This document shows, in pieces, positions 1 to 4,948 of a stretch of DNA of 7,553 nt. The stretch's first letter is position 1, and the number at the start of each line of letters is the position of its first letter. This DNA is from a bacterium (GTDB taxonomy: Bacteria; UBA9089; CG2-30-40-21; SBAY01), in contig JBFLYA010000181.1 of assembly GCA_040757115.1 (NCBI GenBank), positions 1 to 7,553 on the forward strand, read 5' to 3'. The notes under the pieces were generated by a model, which was given only the letters and a program-made list of their open reading frames with translations, did no database searches and was not told the DNA's origin. The position numbers and the translations under genes are program-made.

Positions 1-80
1 ACTTTGGAATTTGGTGTTTGGGATTTGGTGCTTGGAATTTGGAATTTATTTGGAATTTGGTGCTTGGAATTTGGAATTTC
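1..80. repeat. Low-complexity GGAATTTGG / GGTGCTTGG repeat tract
   Basis: The tract is built from short phrases GGAATTTGG, GGTGCTTGG and GGTGTTTGG repeated head to tail. It contains no gene. The 15-mer at 52-66 occurs as its exact reverse complement at 6577-6591, and the same GGAATTTGG phrase returns at 6680-6706. It is therefore a dispersed repeat family of this genome, not a one-off. The repeat runs to the left edge of the window, so its true length is unknown. Confidence 0.8.
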
Positions 81-171
81 TATCTAATCTGTCCACTAAA
101 AGATGTGGGTAATGATTAGGCCAAGGGAGAACATCAACTGAGTAGCGACAAAGCACTAGCATAAAGGTTAA

Positions 172-191
172 AACTCACATTCAACAGCAAA
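172..191. repeat. Left terminal inverted repeat of the insertion sequence
   Basis: The sequence starts AACTCA, has two mismatched bases, then TTCAACAG, one mismatch, and AAA. It matches the reverse complement of 2168-2187 at 17 of 20 positions, and similarity stops abruptly outside AACTCA. This 47-nt stretch before the transposase stop codon has no other feature apart from an AT-rich tail. Confidence 0.55.
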
Positions 192-237
192 ATTTGTAAC
201 ATATTAATATTACTACACTTAATTTTTAAGATTGTCA

Positions 238-1977
238 CTACATGTGGCTCTTTCTGTTTTTCTCTTCCATAATTATCCGTGATGGAGATTTTATCTTGAG
301 GGTTTTCAAAATCCTATTTTGCATATAAGTAGGTTCACTTGTATAACCATAAGATTTTCCTCCTACCTTCATAACAGCTATTCCCATCTGTTTAAACAGA
401 CTAAAAACCCTTTCGCCACTTACATTAATACCTCCCTCCCGTAACATCTTCTCTACTACTTTTTGCACGATATAAGCCAAAACACAGATAAACACATGAG
501 CTTTCACTCTTTCCTCTTTATGGTGATAAAAAGGTCGAAGTTCTAATGGTGTCTTTAAACTCCGAAATGCTCTCTCTACATCTTGTAGGTCTTTATAAGA
601 TTCGATTATCTCCTCTGCACTCAAATCCTTCTCATAAGTCCGTAAAATATACACCCCATCCAATTCATTCTCTAATCTTATCCCTTCTTCATTCCTGAAA
701 TATTCAAAACTTTTATTCTTCTCATCTAATTTATACTTATACAAACCATAACCATGTCGAAAAGATAAAATATCTTCAACCTTCTTAACTATCTTCTTTA
801 AAGAAGGTCTTTTCTGTTTGTCTACCTCTCCCTTTAATTCCTCCAATTCCTTCTCTATCTCAGCCATATTCTCTTGACGCTCTTCTCTTTGCTCCTTTGC
901 TATCTCTGGATGACGACAAATAATGTAACGAAGTCCATCCTCTCTTCGCCTCTCTCTATATTCTAAATTATCCTCAAGCCGACAATAAATCAAAGAAGTC
1001 CCTTCCAACATTATCTCCTTTACCTCTTTATTCCTACGCTTGCGTAAAGCCAATATTGATTCAAATCCTTTTTCTTTTTCTAATATTTCCAAATTCTCTT
1101 TGCTTACTAATCCCCTATCCCCAACAAAGATGCATCTGTTTATCTTGAATTGCTCCTTTAACTTAGCCAATACCTCTTTTACTGTCTTCTTATCTACACG
1201 ATTACCTTCAAATACTTCATGTCCAATCGGTAAACCATTACACAGAATTAGCCCAATGACTACTTGAGGCTTACCAGGTTCATGATCCCTGGAGTAGCCT
1301 AATTTCGCCAACCCTTCCGGTCCATCTCCCTCAAAGTAGCTGGAAGTTAAATCATAAAATACCAGATCTACTTCCAGACTGAATAAGTCCCGAAATCTAT
1401 AATAGAGGTGGTTTTCTATCTCTTCCTTCATACCTAAAAGGTAATCCATACCCCGATAAAACTTCATCACTTCCTTTTTGGCAATATCAATCCTTTCTTC
1501 TTCTTCTTTTTGAACTGTTTCCAATACCTTCTCATCAAACCCATGATTTGACCACCAGACTCTACTTAACCATTCAAATATACCCAGCTTGCTTGTAGGA
1601 TCACTTAATTTATTTACTACCATCATTTTAATCCAGTTGCTGTAGTCTAATTCTACCTTCTTGCCCTTTAGTATCTTTTCCACCAAATCTTTTAATCCCA
1701 ATTCCTGCCACATAAAAGAGGCAAGATATCCTACCCCATACTCCTTAATCTCTTCATTCCTTAAGTCTTGTGCAAAGATTAATGGTTTCTCTCCTACCTT
1801 TTGCAGTAAGCCATTGACAATCCGCTTTATATCCTTTCGTAAGACAACTACATTGCCCAGATTAGCTATTACCCTTTGTTTGCGTTTACCTTTCTGGTAA
1901 TAACTCTCTACCACCCTGACATATTCATTGATTTGACCAGTTGATGATTTAGTCTTAACCGTCCTTACAAATGCCAT
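238..1977 (-). CDS. IS1634-family (IS4-like DDE) transposase
   Basis: This is a cut-and-paste DDE transposase of the IS1634 group, about 579 residues from the chosen start. The N-terminus (MAFVRTVKTK...YVRVVESY, with the QRVIANLGN motif) is typical of the family. The three catalytic carboxylates sit in recognisable motifs: D209 in LVFYDLTSSYFEG, D287 in CIFVGDRGL, and E468 in YKDLQDVERAFRSLKT, the YREK-like signature of IS4-type enzymes. A long charged insert rich in Glu and Lys lies between D287 and E468, with a DGVYILRT segment just before the last motif. An in-frame ATG exists 20 codons upstream at 2037, but it is excluded because the promoter (2017-2045) would lie inside that extension. 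An AAGGAGGG ribosome site lies 9 nt before the ATG at 1977. The frame is intact with all catalytic residues, so the enzyme is likely functional. Confidence 0.93.
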   Translation of the reverse strand: MAFVRTVKTKSSTGQINEYVRVVESYYQKGKRKQRVIANLGNVVVLRKDIKRIVNGLLQKVGEKPLIFAQDLRNEEIKEYGVGYLASFMWQELGLKDLVEKILKGKKVELDYSNWIKMMVVNKLSDPTSKLGIFEWLSRVWWSNHGFDEKVLETVQKEEEERIDIAKKEVMKFYRGMDYLLGMKEEIENHLYYRFRDLFSLEVDLVFYDLTSSYFEGDGPEGLAKLGYSRDHEPGKPQVVIGLILCNGLPIGHEVFEGNRVDKKTVKEVLAKLKEQFKINRCIFVGDRGLVSKENLEILEKEKGFESILALRKRRNKEVKEIMLEGTSLIYCRLEDNLEYRERRREDGLRYIICRHPEIAKEQREERQENMAEIEKELEELKGEVDKQKRPSLKKIVKKVEDILSFRHGYGLYKYKLDEKNKSFEYFRNEEGIRLENELDGVYILRTYEKDLSAEEIIESYKDLQDVERAFRSLKTPLELRPFYHHKEERVKAHVFICVLAYIVQKVVEKMLREGGINVSGERVFSLFKQMGIAVMKVGGKSYGYTSEPTYMQNRILKTLKIKSPSRIIMEEKNRKSHM

Positions 1978-1986
1978 TGTGTCATT

Positions 1987-1994
1987 CCCTCCTT
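1987..1994 (-). promoter_or_regulatory. Strong ribosome binding site that fixes the transposase start
   Basis: On the minus strand this reads AAGGAGGG, a near-perfect Shine-Dalgarno, 9 nt upstream of the ATG at 1977. No comparable site precedes the upstream in-frame ATG at 2037, which supports the shorter protein. Confidence 0.8.
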
Positions 1995-2016
1995 CTTTTC
2001 TCAATTTCTGATAAGA

Positions 2017-2045
2017 AGTATAGCATTTTAAGGACAATTTGCCAA
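2017..2045 (-). promoter_or_regulatory. Sigma-70-type promoter of the transposase gene
   Basis: On the minus strand a -35 TTGGCA (2045-2040) is separated by exactly 17 nt from a -10 TATACT (2022-2017). TG sits in the extended -10 position (TGC before TATACT). The predicted transcript starts near 2010, leaving a leader of about 33 nt that carries the AAGGAGGG site. The promoter lies inside the insertion sequence, so the element carries its own expression signal. Confidence 0.7.
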
Positions 2046-2167
2046 GAAATATTTTTTGCCTTTGGACATTTTATTGTCACTCACTTTTTGGAATTTTTTA
2101 ATCCCCTCTCTTCCAAATCCCTTGTAAATACAAGAAATTCTACTTTCGCTACCACTAATTTCGTCAA

Positions 2168-2187
2168 TTTCCTGTTGAACTTGAGTT
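2168..2187. repeat. Right terminal inverted repeat of the insertion sequence
   Basis: The reverse complement of 172-191 with 17 of 20 matches. Its outermost bases (2186-2187) form the last two letters of the TAA stop codon of the adjacent DUF2723 gene. Between this repeat and the transposase promoter, at 2121-2134, lies a small palindrome (CTTGTA, AA, TACAAG) of unknown role. Confidence 0.55.
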
Positions 2188-4102
2188 ACGATTTATATTT
2201 ATACGCCATTTCAATTCCATGTCTGGCTTTGGAATAGCCAGGGTCTATCTCTAATGCTTGCTTGAACTTTTCAATCGCCTGGTCATACATTTTTAACATA
2301 TAATAAAAACTACCAATATTATAATAACTTTGCGGGTAGATTGAGATGAGCGATTGAGTTCGTTCATCTTTAAATATCCTTTTATCAACTACCCCTCGAC
2401 ATAAAAATCCTTTATTTTTATCCAGCTCTTTTTTAAATTTCTCTCCAGGGACATCTTTTTCCAATACCTTGCAGAATACCCCTTGAGGAATCAAAGAATA
2501 GTTTGTAGCCATAGCAAAATCATAAGTTTTGTAAATAGTATAAGAATTAATATTATTGGTGATAATATTGTAGATTCGCTCTATTCTAATTTTTTCCAGC
2601 TGCCGCGTTTTCACCCCTAACATATCCTGAATTTCAAAAGTAAAGGCTAAATCAGGATATTTATCTTTCCATGTTTGAACATACCAATCATAATGAACTG
2701 CCAGAAATGGAACATCAATAAAAACTGCCTTCGGATGTCTTTGTTCTACATAATGACTATACCACAGAGGAAAGGCAGTGTCATCTGTTTCCAGAAATAT
2801 TATAGATTTTTCTTCCATTGGGGTTAGAATATTCCTGACCAAATCAGAGGCAAAGTAGTATTGACTTCGATTACTCTCAGGATAATTGGTAGTTAAAGGA
2901 ATAATTGGCAGAGATAGGAATAAAAAATAAATAATCCCAATGTTTTTCTTATTACTCTTCATCAACCAGAGCAGAAGATATTGGACACCAACTCCCATCC
3001 AGATAGCAAAGACCATAAATGCTGGTAAATAATAATCTTGAATATTGGGGATGTTATAAAATAATGAATAAAGGATATTGGTTATTAAAATCAAAGATAA
3101 AAAGACAAAAAGACGCATTGAATACTTACAGACAAAAAACCCACCTATTAACCCAAACCAGATGAGATAAATCGTCCATTGATGTGGGAAAAATTGGGCT
3201 AAAGAGGTGTAGAGACGACCAACGGCTTCAGAGATTTCAAAGTATCCACCAAATTGCTCAGCGGTGATATGTTCTATAAACCTTTTCCATGTATCCGGGT
3301 CTCCCATATTAACAAGTGGATTAACTATTGCCCGCAAAGGAAGATAGAGATATAAGAAAAGAGGGGTGATGAAACAGCAAAGAAGTTTGACTGAAGAATG
3401 AAGGGTGATGAGTGATGAATATCTACATTTATAACATTCAGTCAGGATAAAGAATATGCTTGCTGGAATTAAGTAGATAGTTTGCATGTGGTGGGTAAAG
3501 GATAACCCGAGAGTGAAGGCGAAGAGATAGAGATATGATTTTGGGTTACACCCAATAACTCCTTCGTGCCATTTTAGTAAGATGAAGATTACGAAGGTGA
3601 CAAACAAGGCGTTGAGTGTGTATTTTTCAGCAATTACTGCTTGTTGCCAGAAGGTAGAGGCAAAGGCAAGCATTAATGCCCCAACTATGGCCGAAATGAG
3701 ATTAGAAATAGAAATGGAGAAAGGAAGAATCGGAGAATCAGAGAAATCTTTTTTTACTGTCCACTGTTTACTGGTCACTGCCAACTTTAAAATGATAAAA
3801 TACACCATCATACAAGATAAACCCGCACATAGAGCCGAGAGCATATTCATCCGATAGGCAATATTACCTATCGGTAGAATAGTCATCCATAGTTTTCCAA
3901 GTAAACAATAGAGTGGATAACCAGGTGGATGTGGAATACCCAGAAGATATGCACAGCTAATTAATTCACCAGTATCCTGAAGTGCCACATCCGGGGTAAG
4001 GGTTTTTAAATAGGTAAAAAAGGAGAGTAAAAATACAAGAATTCCACCTATCTGTCCATAATCTGGTTTAATATTCTTCTTTTTTAGTTTCCTCTTTCCC
4101 AT
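2186..4102 (-). CDS. DUF2723 multi-spanning membrane glycosyltransferase-like protein with C-terminal TPR, 3' end set by the insertion sequence
   Basis: This is a 638-residue integral membrane protein of the DUF2723 family, which is related to GT-C-fold protein O-mannosyltransferase-like enzymes (TMEM260-like). From family knowledge it would transfer a lipid-linked sugar to an extracytoplasmic acceptor; the substrate cannot be read from sequence. After a Lys-rich N-terminus and a first membrane helix (about 19-33) comes the family hallmark loop, TPDVALQDTGELI, then the GIPHPPGYPLY motif at 55-65. D43 and E46 are candidate catalytic acids and H58 lies in the HPPGYP motif. About ten further hydrophobic segments follow to about residue 400, then a soluble domain. 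One clear TPR (590-623) has Gly, Tyr, Ala, Phe, Ala and Pro at consensus positions. A second TPR breaks off after its first helix, exactly where the insertion sequence begins, and the TAA uses two bases of the inverted repeat. The native protein probably had more TPR units, although a capping helix could also end here. No Shine-Dalgarno precedes the ATG. Confidence 0.88.
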   Translation of the reverse strand: MGKRKLKKKNIKPDYGQIGGILVFLLSFFTYLKTLTPDVALQDTGELISCAYLLGIPHPPGYPLYCLLGKLWMTILPIGNIAYRMNMLSALCAGLSCMMVYFIILKLAVTSKQWTVKKDFSDSPILPFSISISNLISAIVGALMLAFASTFWQQAVIAEKYTLNALFVTFVIFILLKWHEGVIGCNPKSYLYLFAFTLGLSFTHHMQTIYLIPASIFFILTECYKCRYSSLITLHSSVKLLCCFITPLFLYLYLPLRAIVNPLVNMGDPDTWKRFIEHITAEQFGGYFEISEAVGRLYTSLAQFFPHQWTIYLIWFGLIGGFFVCKYSMRLFVFLSLILITNILYSLFYNIPNIQDYYLPAFMVFAIWMGVGVQYLLLWLMKSNKKNIGIIYFLFLSLPIIPLTTNYPESNRSQYYFASDLVRNILTPMEEKSIIFLETDDTAFPLWYSHYVEQRHPKAVFIDVPFLAVHYDWYVQTWKDKYPDLAFTFEIQDMLGVKTRQLEKIRIERIYNIITNNINSYTIYKTYDFAMATNYSLIPQGVFCKVLEKDVPGEKFKKELDKNKGFLCRGVVDKRIFKDERTQSLISIYPQSYYNIGSFYYMLKMYDQAIEKFKQALEIDPGYSKARHGIEMAYKYKS

Positions 4103-4110
4103 ATTTTAAA

Positions 4111-4139
4111 ATATTATCAGAGGAATTCACTCTTGTCAA
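4111..4139 (-). promoter_or_regulatory. Promoter giving a predicted leaderless mRNA for the DUF2723 gene
   Basis: On the minus strand a perfect -35 TTGACA (4139-4134) is followed after 17 nt by TAATAT (4116-4111). An overlapping GATAAT with a 15-nt spacer is an alternative. Only 8 nt separate the -10 from the ATG at 4102. Transcription should therefore start within about 1-3 nt of the initiation codon, and there is no purine-rich ribosome site upstream. The gene is thus predicted to be translated from a leaderless message. Confidence 0.65.
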
Positions 4140-4164
4140 ATCTTTTTTTGGGTAAGCGTTCAGC

Positions 4165-4188
4165 CACAGAGGCACAGAGTTCACAGAG
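4165..4188. repeat. Short direct repeats of CACAGAG
   Basis: Three copies of the heptamer CACAGAG occur at 4165-4171, 4173-4179 and 4182-4188. A related phrase (CGCAGAGACGCAAAGG) appears at 4341-4356. This is non-coding low-complexity sequence in the long spacer between the divergent DUF2723 and nhaD genes. Confidence 0.6.
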
Positions 4189-4242
4189 AATTAAGGAAAT
4201 TAACCACAAATGCACACGAATTAACCTCTGACATCCCATAAA

Positions 4243-4307
4243 TGTAGTGCGAATCTTTAGGTTCGCCTTTTGGCTTGCCAGAAGCGAGGCTAAAGCCTCA
4301 TACTACA
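4243..4307. repeat. Four-way-junction (cloverleaf-like) inverted repeat element
   Basis: An outer stem, TGTAGT (4243-4248) with ACTACA (4302-4307), encloses three adjacent hairpins with almost no linker. Hairpin 1 (4249-4266) pairs GCGAA with TTCGC. Hairpin 2 (4267-4284) pairs CTTTTGG with CCAGAAG, with one G-T pair. Hairpin 3 (4286-4299) pairs GAGGC with GCCTC around a TAAA loop. It is not a tRNA: the arms are the wrong sizes, and there is no T-loop consensus, anticodon arm or CCA-proximal acceptor. A lone relative of hairpin 3 plus the outer stem lies at 4659-4680. I take it as a dispersed palindromic element, either a MITE/REP-like repeat or a folded RNA. Confidence 0.6.
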
Positions 4308-4361
4308 AATTTTTTCCACCTGTGCAATTAGACTAATTCATCGCAGAGACGCAAAGGAAAA

Positions 4362-4471
4362 TAAATGTAAAATGTAAAACAGGAAATGAAAAATGGGAAA
4401 TTTTAGTCCTTCGCAAGACTCATTACCTTTCAGTTATACATTTTCATTTTACATTATCCATTTTACATTTA
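4362..4471. repeat. Long imperfect inverted repeat (TAAATGTAAAATG arms)
   Basis: The outer 13 bases, TAAATGTAAAATG at 4362-4374, are exactly complementary to 4459-4471. The arms continue inward with degenerate repeats of the same phrases (ATGTAAAA, AAATGAAAA). The centre at 4400-4425 contains a small AGTC/GACT stem. It is followed by TTAACCGC rather than a T-run, so it is not a standard intrinsic terminator. It resembles the low-complexity hairpins at 4829-4938, 6568-6708 and 6864-6912 in design, although the arm sequences differ. Confidence 0.65.
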
Positions 4472-4514
4472 ACCGCACAGGTCGAATTTTTTTAAGAAAT
4501 TCTTGGTCAGCCTC

Positions 4515-4543
4515 TTGACAAATTTAAAGAAATATGGTATGTT
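4515..4543 (+). promoter_or_regulatory. Promoter of the nhaD leader transcript
   Basis: TTGACA (4515-4520), a 17-nt spacer ending in ATATGG, then TATGTT (4538-4543) with an extended -10 TG at 4535-4536. The predicted start is near 4550, some 400 nt upstream of the nhaD ATG. The long leader therefore contains element copies 1 and 2. The same TTGACA, 17-nt spacer and TATGGTA arrangement recurs at 6278-6306 before the second transporter gene. Confidence 0.65.
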
Positions 4544-4582
4544 AATCCCACATTAACTTTTGAGAGAAAAAGGTTTGTTAGA

Positions 4583-4627
4583 GGAGAAACGCTCATGCCC
4601 CTGCAGGGCACAAACGAAGATGAAAAT
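4583..4627 (+). ncRNA. Conserved leader element, copy 1 (candidate structured RNA)
   Basis: This is the first of four copies with constant flanks: GGAGAAACG, then C or G, then TCA on the left, and CAAA, N, GA, N, GATGAAAAT on the right. The flanks enclose a hairpin, here TGCCC (4596-4600) with GGGCA (4606-4610) around CTGCA. It lies about 33 nt downstream of the predicted transcription start. GATGAAAA at its 3' end (4619-4626) is exactly complementary to TTTTCATC at 4742-4749. A small frame starts at the internal ATG (4595, after GAGGAG) and runs 23 codons to TGA at 4664-4666. I treat this as secondary because the other copies do not conserve it fully. Confidence 0.6.
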
Positions 4628-4658
4628 GGGTTTGATGGTTTGATGGTTCAGGTGAAAT

Positions 4659-4672
4659 CAGGCTGAAGCCTG
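4659..4672. repeat. CAGGC/GCCTG hairpin, partial relative of the cloverleaf repeat
   Basis: CAGGC, TGAA loop, GCCTG, followed by CGGCTACCA. This parallels GAGGC, TAAA, GCCTC, ATACTACA at 4286-4307 and looks like a solitary 3' third of that repeat with compensating base-pair changes. Confidence 0.45.
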
Positions 4673-4689
4673 CGGCTACCAGCCTTCTC

Positions 4690-4784
4690 GAGTCCCGAAC
4701 CCCGAGTCCCGAGTCCCGAATTTAAGGGGGAATAAACTTGCTTTTCATCGGTTCCTTGGTCTATGGTCTATGGTCTCTAGTCTA
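4690..4784. repeat. Tandem phrase tracts: GAGTCCCGA and GGTCTAT
   Basis: Three copies of GAGTCCCGA lie at 4690-4698, 4704-4712 and 4711-4719. After the 16-mer AAGGGGGAATAAACTT (4724-4739) come GGTCTAT units at 4758-4784. Both the 16-mer (6772-6787) and the GGTCT phrase (6790-6800) recur in the same order immediately before element copy 4, so these are part of a duplicated leader segment. No gene is present. Confidence 0.6.
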
Positions 4785-4790
4785 TTTTCA

Positions 4791-4835
4791 GGAGAAACGG
4801 TCATGAACCGTGGGTTCACAAATGAGGATGAAAAT
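4791..4835 (+). ncRNA. Conserved leader element, copy 2 (candidate structured RNA next to nhaD)
   Basis: Same length and flanks as copy 1 (45 nt), but the hairpin is different: TGAACC (4804-4809) pairs perfectly with GGTTCA (4813-4818) around GTG. Several bases change on both sides of the stem while pairing is kept, which points to selection for structure. It is directly preceded by CTATTTTCA (4782-4790), which is complementary to TGAAAATAG at 4829-4837, so the element can close into a stem. The same TGAAAATAG can instead pair with CTATTTTCA at 4930-4938, beside the nhaD ribosome site. The internal ATG (4803) opens only a 13-codon frame. Confidence 0.65.
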
Positions 4836-4938
4836 AGTAGGTAGGAGATAGAAGGTGGGAGGTAAGGAGATAGGCGTGAGGAGTGATGTTTTCTTTACTT
4901 TCTACTTTCTACTCTCTACTCTCTACTTCCTATTTTCA
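4829..4938 (+). promoter_or_regulatory. Long purine/pyrimidine hairpin that can mask the nhaD ribosome binding site
   Basis: TGAAAATAG (4829-4837) is exactly complementary to CTATTTTCA (4930-4938). Inward of it, a purine-rich arm of GTAGG/GGAGATAG phrases (4838-4890) faces a pyrimidine-rich arm of CTACTTTCTACTCTC phrases (4897-4929), so the two can pair with G-U tolerance. The outermost pair includes the first base of AGGAG (4938-4942), the nhaD Shine-Dalgarno. Pairing here would hinder translation, whereas closing element copy 2 with its upstream CTATTTTCA would free it. The direction of control is inferred. Confidence 0.5.
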
Positions 4939-4948
4939 GGAGAATTAT

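Larger units (their letters stand above)
172..2187 (-). mobile_element. IS1634-like insertion sequence (DDE transposase), probable complete element
   Basis: A single transposase gene on the minus strand is flanked by an imperfect inverted repeat. The left copy is 172-191 and the right copy is 2168-2187; 17 of 20 positions match, with AACTCA outermost followed by TTCAACAG. The resulting length of about 2.0 kb suits IS1634-type elements, which carry one long transposase. No convincing 5-6 bp target duplication is visible (left flank GGTTAA, right flank ACGATT), so the element may have recombined or its flanks may have decayed. Alternatively the true ends differ slightly from those proposed. The right end falls inside the stop codon of the neighbouring DUF2723 gene, which implies insertion into that gene. 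On the far side (81-171) the sequence is open on the minus strand in one frame but resembles nothing I recognise, so the displaced end of the gene is not evident there. Confidence 0.6.

Noticed and set aside
52-171. Minus-strand open frame beyond the left end of the insertion sequence as the missing 3' end of the DUF2723/TPR gene
   Set aside because: The translation shows no TPR pattern and runs into the low-complexity repeat, and its frame continuity with the gene cannot be established without a target duplication.
1040-1267. Open frames opposite the transposase, DUF2723 and nhaD genes
   Set aside because: They overlap confidently identified genes, have no ribosome sites and resemble no protein family.
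1978-2037. Longer transposase start at 2037
   Set aside because: The promoter at 2017-2045 and the AAGGAGGG at 1987-1994 place the start at 1977; family proteins begin with the MAFVR-like segment.
231-2081. Nine-base direct repeat ATTGTCACT at 231-239 and 2073-2081 flanking the transposase, as a target duplication
   Set aside because: The left copy overlaps the transposase stop codon (238-240), so it lies within the element. A 9-mer match is also not rare in AT-rich flanks of this size.
4243-4307. tRNA gene in the cloverleaf-like repeat
   Set aside because: No acceptor, D-, anticodon or T-arm consensus, and it is too short at 65 nt with wrong arm lengths.
4583-4627. Identification of the element as a fluoride, c-di-GMP or guanidine riboswitch
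   Set aside because: The GGAGAAACG and GATGAAAAT constants do not fit the consensus cores of these classes as I know them.
4883-4948. Upstream in-frame start of nhaD at 4883
   Set aside because: The extension is translated CTACTTTCT low-complexity repeat with no ribosome site, whereas AGGAG lies 6 nt before 4949.
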